Assembly (NCBI RefSeq): GCF_036898095.1
Contig: NC_090766.1
Location: 32,162,327-32,226,326 of the forward strand
Direction of reading: 5' to 3'
Length of the DNA stretch: 64,000 bases
Source of the DNA: Palaemon carinicauda
Lineage: Eukaryota > Arthropoda > Malacostraca > Decapoda > Palaemonidae
Position numbers and translations under genes: made by a program
In this document: piece by piece, positions 1 through 10,903 of the stretch
How the letters are laid out: each line of letters opens with the position of its first letter
Position numbering within the stretch: position 1 is the first letter of the stretch
Notes under the pieces: generated by a model
What the model saw: the letters and a program-made list of their open reading frames with translations, nothing else
Told to the model about the DNA's origin: nothing
The model's database searches: none

Positions 1-733
1 ATGAGGTCAATCGATGACCGATAAAAAGCGTCTAAACACGATATAAAAGTTCCTAGCTATGAAGACTAAATAAACTAATGTAATCGATTAGTATATAAGG
101 CCGGAAACGTTGTTGTGGCTAACTAAATAAGACATGCATAACAACAACGACGCCATAAAATGGCGGGTCCGGTAGAGGCACAGCTCTGCCACAAAACAGC
201 AAATATCTCGAAAAGTAATATTTACTTTACGGCCAGAGCTTAATTAAACAATACTGGAACCTTGTACTCAACTTTCCAGAAGAAGGCGAGGCTGAAGGTA
301 ACGACATAGCGAAGATGCAAAACGATAAAGTTAACACAGGGAAAATCCGTCTAAGTAGGGCAGCTACTAAACAAAGGATGAAGACGGGCGTGACGTCATT
401 AGAGCAATGGCGTCCGTTTGTTTACGTCTCGAGTATCAGTAGTAGCCACGAGTGAGATTAGCTGTGGAACGGCTCCCAGCTATTCTTAGTCCTTACACAC
501 CGAAGCATTAACTCTGTTCGGGGTGAAGATAGCTATGTGGCGCGTTCAGACATGCGCGTCCCCTGTTGTATTACGATGTCTTAAAGGGAAACCTTTGAGA
601 TACTCGCTCCAGAAGTTAGAATTCTGTGATAACCTGTGGTTAAATTCTCTGGGAATATCTTAGTAGTCTTATACCCAAGGAAGCTACCAAAAAGGAACCT
701 TCCATCAGGACGCCATGGCTTGAGCCCAAAAAA
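1..733 (-). mobile_element. DIRS1-like retrotransposon copy D, 5' end only
   Basis: This stretch matches 38599-39333 and 50087-50817, the 5' ends of DIRS copies B and C. It runs from inside the leader to the terminal tip that ends in the motif gagcccaaaaaa. The inverted terminal repeat part is about 375-733 and the leader part is 1-374. The coding region of this copy would lie to the left of the window. No protein is encoded here. The flank to the right starts at about 734 and shows no target duplication that can be tested, because the other end is outside the window. Confidence 0.85.
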
Positions 734-851
734 TGCAATTACTTGCATGACTTAGTGTCATTGGTAGTAATATTTCAAAACACTTCATCATGTTGGTTAT
801 AGGCCTATACTTCTCATTTCAGAGTAATAGTTTTGGTATAAGTTCGCCATC

Positions 852-3800
852 ATGCCAAAGCGAAGGAATGCTGAATCTGCCAGCACTGAACGCACCAGCC
901 TGAGCAAAAAGCCTGCTTCACCTGCACCTGTATGCATGCTTCATGTGTTATCCATCTCTGATCATGGGCCTTTTACCCCACTCAGTAGAATCAAAGGAAC
1001 TGCATTTGATAAACTAAAGCACCTTCATGAAATCCGGGACCTGCGGCTCTGTCAGCCACATGCATCTCCCTATCGTATGCAGTCTGTATGCGACCAGATT
1101 CCTGAGACTGTCCCAAAGGACCTTGAAAATAATGGGTATCACCGTCAGTGTTATCAGCGGTTCTCTGGCAATCTGCATCTTATAGAAAATAAGACAACTG
1201 AGGAACCACAGGCATCCACCTCGCTATTGCATTCACCTCGTAGACATTCAACTGGACCTGTCTTTTCAGAGGAGTGCATTTTTTGTGAGAAAGTAGAGAT
1301 CAAAGGTGCTGATCGAAAAACTGTACGACCTGTCCATTTCTCATCTTGGAGAAACAAGGAAAATGCATGGGAACAAATTGAATCGAGAGCTGAAAAAATG
1401 GGCATGTTTCGGCTTCATAGACGTGTGAAAAATGTAGACCTCTTTGCTGTAGAAGCAAAACATCACCCATCATGTTTGAGATCATTCCACACCGCATTTG
1501 CTAACTTTGAACGCGGGGTTAACAGAGCAAATGACCCAAAGCGTACTGAACACGCGAAGATTTCGGCCGCTTATGAGAAGGCACTGAATTTTGTACGGGA
1601 GCACATTCGAACTCATGTCATCCAACGGAATGAAGTCCTGCGTCTAACATCATTGCGCTTGCTCTATATTGAAGAACTGAAACGCAATGGGCAGGAGAAT
1701 GAAAACTACCGCTCAGAGAAACTCCTGAAACGTCTACAAAATGATTCAATCAAGGAGCATGTGTCCTTTCTGAAGGTTGATCATGACAAACTTGATGCAA
1801 TTTCATTTTGGCTTGTGTACAATTCCAATATTTCGGTTAACGATGCTTTAGCACAAGCTTACACGCTTGGTAGCAAAGACAAATACCAAAACGCTGCTCT
1901 GCTTCTTCGCAGTAATATTCTACAGGCTTACAAAGACTCCAAAGTCCTCCCATGGCCGCCAACATTAGATGATATGGACCTCAGCTGTGATGATCTACTA
2001 CCATCTGATCTCATTCGTTTTCTAAGCATGGTGATGTCAGGAAAAGAAGACATAGATACAAGTGAAAAGATGAAGCGACTGGTATTCTCCATTGGGCAAG
2101 ACATTTGCCGTGCAGTGTCAGATGGAAAATGGAAATTACCAAAGGACAGGCTCTACTCCTTAGCCTCTGGTTCTCCTACATCCAAGGATGTTGAGAGGGA
2201 TGTGCTGGAAGCTGACGCTGTAGGAAAAGCTGCAAAGGCTGACTTTATTACACGTTTGCAGAGCGGCCACCAAGGAAGCTTCTTCGACCCAATCAAAAGG
2301 AAGAAACTCAAGACCATGGAGGCATGCAACAAGAAGATCAAGCTCACATCATCGCAAGGAAAGGTAAGTTTATATTTCATTGAGCAAGTTATGTATTGTT
2401 AAGGGACTTTTGTACAATCTGTATTACAATATAAAATTATAATATATATTGTTATTTCAGGTCATACAGTATCAGGAGCAAAGCAATGTTGCATTCCTTC
2501 TCCTTGTGAAGTCACAGTGCCTAGATGAACCAATTGACTTGGATGAACTCATGAAGTACAGCCTGATGCCAGTGCCTCCAAGTATTGGAACATCAGATGG
2601 ATTTTTTGCGAAGACCAACAAAGCCACCATTCTGCACTACCTGATGGAAGAGTTCAACCAAGATGAGCTGCCTTATCCAAAGGATGCCCTATTCATCCAG
2701 GATGGAATGGCACTTCTCCATGTCCTTTCTAACTTGCCCCCCGACCTGTGGGGAGATCTGCCTTCAGATACTTGACCAGATGATTGCCAAAAAACATTTC
2801 TTGTTCTCAACTGACAGCTATTTCCCGGGATCCATCAAAGCTCAGGAAAGACTTCGACGTGGCAGCTCAGAGAGGATCATTCTTGCCGGACCAGCAACAA
2901 GAAAGCCATACGACTTCAAGGTGTTCCTTGCAAATGACGACAACAAGAAGCAGCTCTGTCAACTCATGCTGCAGGTATGGAGTGGCCAACAGGCGGCATC
3001 TAGACTGGAGAGAACCGAGATGGCAGTACTGATTGTCGAGGGGAGAGCTCATCAGTTCGTTTCCAAAGATGGCAAGGTATGTGAAATTGCACCTTTATTT
3101 TTAGGATGACTACATTCATTTACATGTTAATCCAAAATATGCTCAATGACCTTTTTTGTTTCAGGTCGAGGTGCTTGAGATGCCCACTATATACAGTAAC
3201 CAGGAAGAGACAGATACGAGAGTGGTGTTGTACCTACATCATGCTGCTGCTCTTGGTTACAAGAATGCTGTGGTTAGAACCCCTGACACGGATATCTTCG
3301 TGATTCTACTCTACCATGCCCATGCTATCAAACTGACTGTGTACCTTGATACAGGATCAGGAAAGCAACGTCAGCTCATCAATGTATCTGAGCTTGCACA
3401 ATCATTAGGGGAGGACTACTGTGCTACCCTTCTTGGCTTCTATGTCTTCACTGGGGAGGATTGTACCAGTGCTTTCAAAGGAAAAGGGAAGGTCGGTCCA
3501 CTAAAAAAGCTTGAGAAGAACCCGAGATTCCACAAGGTGTTCAGAGAACTTGGGAATGACTGGAGCATAAATGGCCTAATGTTGAACCAGTTAGAACAAT
3601 TCACTTGCTTGATGTACAGCCAAAGTCGTGATTTGTCTGTGGATGCCGTCCGATCTAAGATGCTTCGAAAGATGGTAGGAGAAAATGAAAAATTAACATT
3701 GAAATCTAAGGTGGACTTTGCTCGCCTCCCTCCATGTCTTTCAGCATTGAAGCCCCATGTCCAGCGTGTGAACCACCGGGTTTGTTTGTACAAACGAGCT

Positions 3801-4025
3801 AATGAACCCATTTGTGAAAAGCCAAACCCCTACGACGAGGGCCAGGGATGGATAAAGACAGAAGAAGGCATGCTGGAACCATTGTGGTCATGTGGTCCAG
3901 TACTACCTACCTCACTAGTTGATCTCCTTGAAACTATTGATGATCAGGAGGAAGCAGAAGATAATTGCGAAGACGAAGAAACAGATTCATTTGACTTCGA
4001 CAGCGATGAAAGCGATGACGATTGA
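852..4025 (+). CDS. FEN1/XPG-like (PIN-fold) nuclease with N-terminal Cys/His modules, three exons, frameshifted
   Basis: Three exons are inferred: 852-2363, 2461-3076 and 3165-4025, joined by phase-0 GT-AG introns, for about 995 residues. The start is the first ATG of the open frame (MPKRR). Exon 1 has two Cys/His patches, H97/C100 (YHRQCY) and C142/C145 with H204-H205/C208, probably zinc-binding. Exons 2-3 carry FEN-like acidic motifs in order: D585 in IQDGMALLH, the Asp of STDSY at 2813, EETDTR near 3204-3221 and PDTDIF near 3282-3299. A helix-hairpin-like stretch follows (LLGFYVFTGEDCTSAF, then GKGK), and the C-terminus is acidic. One extra base in the C-run near 2735-2741 breaks exon 2; the sense continues in the next frame. 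Similar anonymous proteins are widespread in invertebrate genomes as I recall them. The nuclease assignment is by motif order only; biological role and substrate are unknown. Confidence 0.62.
2364..2460 (+). other. Intron 1 of the FEN-like nuclease gene
   Basis: The donor is AAG|GTAAGT and the acceptor is a T-rich tract ending TTTCAG at 2460. The intron is 97 bp and AT-rich. Removing it keeps the frame in phase 0 and drops the in-frame stop at 2400-2402. A second intron of the same kind lies at 3077-3164 (AAG|GTATGTG to TTTCAG). Confidence 0.7.
3077..3164 (+). other. Intron 2 of the FEN-like nuclease gene
   Basis: The intron is 88 bp, with donor GCAAG|GTATGTG and acceptor TTTGTTTCAG. The phase is 0 on both sides. 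It removes a stop at 3107-3109 and joins the exon with the second acidic motif to the exon with the ETDTR and PDTD motifs. Confidence 0.7.
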
Positions 4026-4564
4026 AGCTTGTGATGACAGGGAACATTTAGATGATTTCCAGAAGCATCTATATCTTAATTTTTTTTTCTTCTTAATGTG
4101 CAAATGACACTTGTGATGAAAAAACGACTGGTCTTATGATGTTCTTTCACCCTTAAAATACGAGTACAGGCAACACGTTCTTCACGATTGCTATAACATT
4201 TGCAAAGATATGGTAAAAATAGGTTTTTCAGTAATGGCGGCACTAATTTGCATATCTTACATGTCAGGAACACATGTGGTCACTATGAGACTGGTCTTAT
4301 ATTGATGCTAGACCCTCAAAACCTGGGTCTAGACACCTTATTTTTGCAGTTATCTGTTGTATTGGCGGAGTTATAGCGATTTTAGTATTTTCATGTAATG
4401 GCGGCTTAATTTGCATAAAAAAGGCACGTGGGACAATATTTCAAATTTTTTAACATAGCAAACCGTTTTCTACACATTTTTCCCCATAGGAAGACACCAA
4501 TTAGAAATTGATTTCCGGGGGGTGCACGCAGACCCCCTCTACCAACTGTACTAGAGGCAGATAT
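4026..4564. other. Non-coding AT-rich stretch 3' of the nuclease gene
   Basis: No open frame of note. Two imperfect copies of an 'aatggcgg...taatttgcat' motif occur near 4233 and 4399, possibly remnants of a 3' UTR or of an unrecognised repeat. A GC-rich patch near 4516-4540 (ggggggtgcacgcagacccc) precedes the start of the LINE sequence. Nothing else is recognised. Confidence 0.5.
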
Positions 4565-4586
4565 AATTGCTGTTGCAGGTGTTGAG

Positions 4587-4757
4587 GTGCTGGTGATGGG
4601 AGATGAGAATGAGAGAGAGATTACAATAGATGAAGTGAGGAGAGCACTAGATGAAACGAGAGTAGGAAAAGCATCTGGTAGGGATGGTGTGAGAGCTGAG
4701 ATGTTGAAGGAGGGGTGTGTGACTGTACTTGAATGGTTGGTGAGATTGTTTAATATG
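4587..4757 (+). pseudogene. LINE reverse transcriptase, 5' fragment
   Basis: The frame encodes the segment just ahead of the RT palm, with the helper motif GKASGRDGVRAEMLKEG (RT regions 1-2 of LINEs). It is open from before the ATG at 4587 and stops making LINE sense at 4757, where the inverted-repeat element starts. The partner segment begins at 25628. It is non-functional because it is truncated upstream and interrupted downstream. Confidence 0.8.
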
Positions 4758-4961
4758 ACAAATTCGAAGATAATTTGTATTTTTCCTAACCATACAAACC
4801 TTAGCTATTTACAAAGGGTTACCTTTTAGCGCAGCTGAAATGGCGAGCCATTAGAATTTAACGAGGGTGTATTACCCCTGCGCTAGTTAGCGGGGGGGGG
4901 GGGGGGGAGTGGTAGCTAGCTACCCCTCCCCTCCCTCACACACAGATGAATGCTCACTTTC
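4758..4961. repeat. Left inverted terminal repeat of the non-coding DIRS-like element
   Basis: It pairs with 25432-25624 in reverse complement, including the shared landmarks ggtaccttttagcgcagctg-like sequence, tggcgagccatt and gctagctaccc. It contains a poly-G run near 4890-4907 whose partner is the poly-C run near 25495-25508. Confidence 0.85.
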
Positions 4962-5009
4962 AATTAGAGGTAGGACTTGTCTTGGGGGACAGGGCTGGCG
5001 GGCAAATAT

Positions 5010-5118
5010 GTGTAAATAGCTAAGGTTTGTATGGTTAGGAAAAATACAAATTATCTTCGAATTTGTCATTTGTTCCGTAACCGAAATACAAACCACGCTA
5101 TTTACAAAGGGTGACTTA
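5010..5118. repeat. Internal complementary region (ICR) of the non-coding DIRS-like element
   Basis: The left half (to about 5066, ending cttcgaatttgt) is the reverse complement of the left tip. The right half (from about 5067, catttgttccgtaaccg) is the reverse complement of the right tip. The join is CAT, the complement of the ATG found at both insertion flanks. In DIRS1 this region templates completion of the ends and circle formation. Confidence 0.85.
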
Positions 5119-8100
5119 CCCCTTAGGTAGGGTGGAAAGTCCCCAGCCATACTGGCTTTGGCTTTACCCGGGGACTCAGAATCCGAGTGAGTCGCACTCG
5201 AGAAAAGGAGTCCCTGCACCTCACAAGTTCCTTGCTCAGCAAGGAACCATGTGGCCTATGTAAGCTTGTGTGTGAAGGAAGAAGTGTGACCCGTCCTAGG
5301 CAGTTGACCTGGAGTTCCAGAAGGAACTCTGGGTTAGGACGTTCCCAATACCACCTCGTCAGGGTATGGAGGACGCGACAGTATTGACTCAATACTCGGA
5401 ACACAAGGAAGCATGGTTTACCTGCAGAGGTTCGAGGTCAGCTATGCAGAGACCAGGATGCTGCTTCCCCGTAGAGGGGATGATGAAGAAAGAAGTAAGG
5501 GCCAGACATACTTCTTTCGTTCATGCAGACTAAAACCTGATAACAATGCCCTCAACCTTCTGCTACCTGTCCAAAAAGGAGCCTGAGGTTAGACCAGCTG
5601 TTGTATAGCCACCACAGAGCGATAGAAAACGTATCGAGACTCCTGTGGGTCACGCCCTGCAGGAAGCGGGCTGCGAAGGTCATTAGACACTTCCAGACTC
5701 CAGCTTGTAGCACCTGAGTCACAGAGTAGTATTACTCGAAGGCGAGGGACGTTGCGATGTATCCAACATCGTGCTGTAGGGCGACGTGACGGGGGAGGGT
5801 CTGGAGACAGGTCGAGATGAATGTCCTCGAGTCCGGCTGAAGAGGTATACTGGTGACTCTCCCCCATGTCCTCCTTGTGCTCCCAAATCGGCTGCAACTG
5901 AGGAAAAACTGCAGCTGTTCCCAGCGCTAACCTCTCGATTCCTTTACTGGCAAGAAAGAGAAGGTCTTGGGACATCAGATACAGAATGGAGACTCGAAAT
6001 CTTGAATGAATCGGACCGAAGGGCCGGGACCTCCAGATTCTGAGTCTAGCCAACAACTCAGGAGCGAGCCTGAATGTTGCCTTCCCCTCTTCCTTAGAAA
6101 GGGGGGAGTCGTAAGAGACCAAGAAGATTGCTTACACACTGGCCGTGGCCAGAGTGAGCAGGAGACCCAAGGCGGAATACAATCCAAGGCCTGTCGTAAA
6201 GGGTCTTGAGAAGATCTCTTAAAGGACTAAAAGTCCGAGCCATGCTCCAAGTTGGAGGTCTTCCTCCGACTAGGGCAGGGACGATCGTAGCTTCGCATGA
6301 GTGAGGATAGATCCAGCGGGCAGGAAAAAGTTATTCCTTTAAGCCTGAAGGTCAGGGAAAGGCTGAGCGACAGGCTTCATTGCCGAGAGCGGAAAGGAGT
6401 TTCCTCCCGCCGAAAGGCAATAAGACCGTTATTGCTGGAGAAGAGGCCTCAAGGGAAGAGGTATATCTCCCACGGCACCAACCACCTTAGACTCTTCACT
6501 TTGCCTGGGAGACCCCTGTGGATGACTATCGCGGATGACGCGACCTCTGTACCGCGACTGTAGCGGATTGTCTCTCTTGAGGAGGAGGCGTAGTGTCTCC
6601 AGGCATGAAGCCGAAGCGACGCCCCGGTTCGGGAGAGATGTCGCAGTGTGGTTGCATGAGTAGTCTGCGCCGTGGGAGAAGCTCTCCTGGGAGTTCCGTC
6701 AGGGGAAGCAGAGGGTCCAGAAACCGTTCTGCGCATAGTCCCAGTGGAGCTCTCCCATTGAAAGGTTGACAGACAACCTGGTCTCGGGGTCTGAGACTGG
6801 GGGGAAGAATAGCGGAAGCTTGAGGTTCCAAGCTGTCGCGATCAGGTCCCCCAGACCAGTACTTGCTGGTTACCCAAGGTCAAAGACCCCCAGGTACACT
6901 CTCTCTACGAGGCTCTGCTCGTATAGTCTGAGAGAACATTCCCCTGCCTGGAATGAGAGAGCCGATGGTGGTATTGAGAGAATCTCAACCATCCCGGTAT
7001 CTCTACTGCAAGATGTGAAGGTGTGAAAATGCGTCCCCTGCTGGTTAGAATACGCCAGAATCATGAAGTCGACGCGCACGGGGCAACTCGGCAGGAGCTG
7101 TAGGGTCTGTAGAGGGGCCAGACTAAGGCCCCTAACCCTAAATGATGGAGAGGTATCCTTCAGGTCTTGACCATAGGCCTGGACCGGAACATGCCCCCCC
7201 CCCCCTTTCCTTTGACGAGTCCGAGAACAGCATCAAGAATGTGGGGAAAGGACGAGAATATCCACTACCATCAAGAGGCTCTATAGGTCAACACCCATTG
7301 CAGGTCTAATAGTTCCGCTGGTCCCATAGGGGCCAGGAAGTCCGGTTAAACATTGCCTGAAGCCACCGGAACTTGGATCGCCCCACATGGAACTTATCCT
7401 GAGGCGACCGTTCGGATTATAGACGGGTCAATGAGGAAAGGAAAACTAGGAAACGTTCCAAGGTAGGGCTGAAAGCTCTGCTTGACTGAGAACAGGTACT
7501 GCGACTCTCCTCAGTCTTGCCACAGTCAACCGAAAGGAAGGCTCAGAGGATGTGGTAACAGAATCTGGCGTCCCCAGGTGGTCACCCATCCAAGTACAGA
7601 CGTTGTTTAACCTCGCTGGACGGACGAGAAGCGGGGTTTCCAACGTGGTAAGGCCGTTGACTCAATATCACGGTCAGATACTCCAGATGTTGAGGCAGAG
7701 GAAGAGAAGGCTCCAAGCAAACTACCATGAGCCCACACTCATGGTAAGCATCCGGCAGCTTGTACCGGTGCTGATGAAGGTCGAACCCGAGCCTACCGGA
7801 GTTGACCAGCCCTCCAAACAGCAGAGGAGGCGGAAGCCTGCACCTGAGCGGCCAAGAGGAAAGCAGGGAGAGTTCTCTGCGGAAACAAACCTGCTATGCC
7901 ACGGCGGGATAGCCACACTGCATCATAAGCAGGAATACTTGCAGTCTAGGCTGAATTCGACGAGCACCCTGGAAGATGGATGGAATGGAAACTGAAAGTA
8001 CCCGTCCTTCCGATCTAGGGTTTAAGGAGTCCTGTCGCCTCGTTACCAGTCTGATCGATTCTGCTGGTCTACGCTGGCCAAAGTTTGTTCGACAAACTTG

Positions 8101-9357
8101 ATCAGGGCTGAGAGGTCGACTACGGACATCCCCTCTCAGATCCTTCCTTACAAGAAAGGATCGACTAAGAAGGCCAGGGTTGAAGCCGTCGACGATCCTA
8201 AGGAAGACCTTCGCCTAAGGTATGGATCATTCTGCCCAACCGGGCAACTCTGCTGACGCTATGGCATAGAGGTTCAGAGACACTGAATTCGCTGACAGAG
8301 ACGGCGGGCGCGATATCCTTGGCTGATCACAGAGATTGTGCGGGAATGGGCATTGGGAAGCTGTCATTCGGATGAGTAACCTTAAGCATCCTCCCAGCGA
8401 AAAACCTGCAATCCTAGAGTTCGTGAACTCCTTTTAGGACTATGCCCTCCCGGGGGAGTCTCCCGTACCATCTGTTCCTGACAGGAGGAAACTGCAATTG
8501 GACACCTTGTCCCAGTTGTCGTAGCCGATAACTTAGGCCGACGTGGTTGAAAGAAAAAGGCGCTGGAGCCCTGCAGAGTCTGGAAGAAAGCGCCTTGGAG
8601 GAGTGAAAACGGAAGTCGATTTCCTCCGCACAGCCGCTGTCTAAGTCTGTCCTTGGGCACAAACAAACTCTTCTCAAGGATGGAAGGGTGTCTGAGGTCG
8701 TCGACCTCCACAGATGAGACACCCGAAGGAAGCCCTCAGTCAGCGCGTCCAGATGGTACAACATCGAGCTTGTCCGCAAGTTAGATACTTAACGACGAAA
8801 GGCCAAGGTGCCTGAGCTCGAGAGGAGGAAAGTACCCATGATCTTCCTGTAGCTTCCTTGAACCAAACCTCGGGCCGTAACCGAGGAGGGAAAGAACCTG
8901 GTAAGCTCCCAGAGGAAGGGGTAAGCAGTCACCCCTTGTCCGATGGAGAAAACTCGAACGGAAAGCCCCCCCCGCAAAAAATCCTTCCAGGGAATGACGG
9001 GGAAGGGCTAACCCAGGTTCAGGAAAGAGGAGTGTTGCTCAGATCTCCCTTAAGTTTCTCCTATTCTTGCAAGTGCCATGCTCTGCGTTTACGGGGTGAG
9101 GCCGTGTTCTGGAAATACGCTCCAGAAGAACTCGCTAGGCTGGCCATGCTGCGAAAACCCCATTGGGAATCGTGGTCGCAATCGCCCTGGAGCTCGTGCG
9201 ACGGTAATTCAAAGATTTTGCGTGGGCGAACGTGGAAGCGCCCATGCGTGGTAAGGCAAACGAAGGTGAGCGAAGGAGCGCAGAAGGAGGGCGAGCGTGG
9301 TAGGAAGGGCGAGAGCTGGTGGTCGGCGAGCGATAACCCATAGACGAGCAATGGATA
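5119..9357. other. Interior of the non-coding DIRS-like element, left part
   Basis: About 4.2 kb of GC-balanced sequence with only short, shadow-like open frames on both strands (longest about 177 codons, minus strand, 5589-6122). I recognise no RT, RNase H, recombinase or gag motif. A poly-C run occurs near 7194-7205. If coding sequence was ever here it has decayed beyond recognition by eye. Confidence 0.55.
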
Positions 9358-9405
9358 CAGTGAACCCTCGCTATTTCGCGGTTCGACCATCGCGGATTCA
9401 CCACT
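9358..9405 (+). repeat. Left TIR of the Tigger element
   Basis: Starts CAGTGAACCCTCGC, followed by several short 'cgcgg' motifs. The mate is about 22600-22647 (reverse complement, ending cgagggttcactg). Outer matching is clear for roughly 13 bases, with looser similarity inward. Confidence 0.8.
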
Positions 9406-9629
9406 TCGCGGGTTTTTTCCATAACCCATATATATATACATATCGCGGATTTTCCGGAAATTTCGAAAATACCGCGAAATCTGAAGACCCCCCATTTACG
9501 ATATTTCGTTACCTGTAATTCCATTCATACTGTAATTAGTAATATCTGCTCTTACTGATTGTTCATTACATATGATATATAATTCAGCACAGAAAGAAAT
9601 AAAACACGAAAAGAGAATGTGATCATACG

Positions 9630-9849
9630 ATAATACAGTTCTGTATACAGTACGTAGTAAAATTAAATCGAACATGAAACGCAAATCAGATGCAGTCATA
9701 ACATATTAGAATGGTGTAAGGCTGCTGATGGCTACTACTGTACTACAAATGTAATGGATGTGCATCTTTTCCATGAATCTTTTGTATGTTTACGTACGTA
9801 GTACTGCATCCAATAATATTATTTGTTGCAAAAATCACATTTCGAATAA

Positions 9850-9939
<90 letters not shown>

Positions 9940-10027
9940 CCTACAAAAGAATAAAATAGCATACGTAAAGCTATTATTATTATTGTTATTATTATTATCA
10001 TTGTTGTTGTTGTTAATAAAATTATTA

Positions 10028-10079
<52 letters not shown>

Positions 10080-10356
10080 CATTATTATTATTATTATCAT
10101 TATTATTATTATTATTACTGTATTATTATCATACGATAATACAGTACTGTTTACAGTACGTAGTAAAATTAAATCGAACATGAAACGCAAATCAGATGCA
10201 GTCATACCATATTAAAATGGTGTAAGGCGGCTGATGGCTACTACTGTACTACAAATGTAATGGGTGTGCTTCTTTTCCATGAATCTTTTGTGTTTACGTA
10301 CGTAGTACTGCATCCAATAATATTCTTTGTTGCAAAAATCACATTTCGAATAAGCA

Positions 10357-10426
<70 letters not shown>

Positions 10427-10548
10427 CCTACAAAAGAATAAAGTAGCATACGTAAAGCTATTATTATTATTATTGTTATTATTATTATTATTGTTGTTGT
10501 CGTTAATAAAATTATGATTGTTATTATTATCATCATTATTATTATTAT
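9630..10548. repeat. 506-bp tandem duplication with GA and ATT microsatellites
   Basis: The block beginning near tacgtagtaaaattaaatcg at 9651 recurs at 10157, a 506-base period. Each unit carries a (GA)n tract (9855-9937 and 10360-10423) followed by an (ATT)n tract (about 9970-10130 and 10458-10550). The second unit is cut by the left end of DIRS copy A. The long leucine- or isoleucine-rich open frames here are microsatellite translations, not genes. Confidence 0.85.
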
Positions 10549-10903
10549 TTTTGGGCTCAAGCCATGGCGTCCTGATGGAAGGTTCCTTTTTGGTAGCTTC
10601 CTTGGGTATATCACTACTAAATATTCCCAGAGAATTTAACCACAGGTTATCACAGAATTCTAACTTCTGGAGCGAGTATCCTAAAGGTTTCCCTTTTAAG
10701 ACATCGTATATCAACAGGGGACGCATGTATTAACGCGCCACATAGCTATCTACACCCCAAACAGAGTTAACACTTCGGTGTGTAGGGGCGGAGAATAGCT
10801 GGGGAGCCGTTCCACAGCTAATCTCGCTCGTGGCTACTTTTGGTACTCGAGACGTAAACAAACGGGCGCCATTGCTAAATGACGTCACGTCCGTCTCCAT
10901 CCT
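10549..10903. repeat. Left ITR of DIRS copy A
   Basis: Reverse complement of 18972-19366 apart from the outermost tips, which differ: ttgggctcaag at this end, and a longer tip with gcgaagcgaaaaat-type sequence at the other. Unequal tips are normal for DIRS1 because each is templated separately from the ICR. Confidence 0.85.

Noticed and set aside
734..4564. Terminal inverted repeats or target duplication around the nuclease gene
   Set aside because: I could not find any by eye; mobility of this gene stays a hypothesis.
4888..4908. Poly-G run as a G-quadruplex or assembly gap
   Set aside because: A poly-C partner exists at the mirrored place in the other ITR, so it is part of the repeat; exact length is uncertain.
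5589..6122. 177-codon minus-strand frame inside the non-coding DIRS-like element
   Set aside because: No motif, composition unlike the other element proteins, and several overlapping frames of similar length on the other strand.
9758..10205. Open frames rich in Leu, Ile or Ser/Leu and Glu/Arg on both strands
   Set aside because: They translate the (ATT)n and (GA)n microsatellites; no start context or homology.
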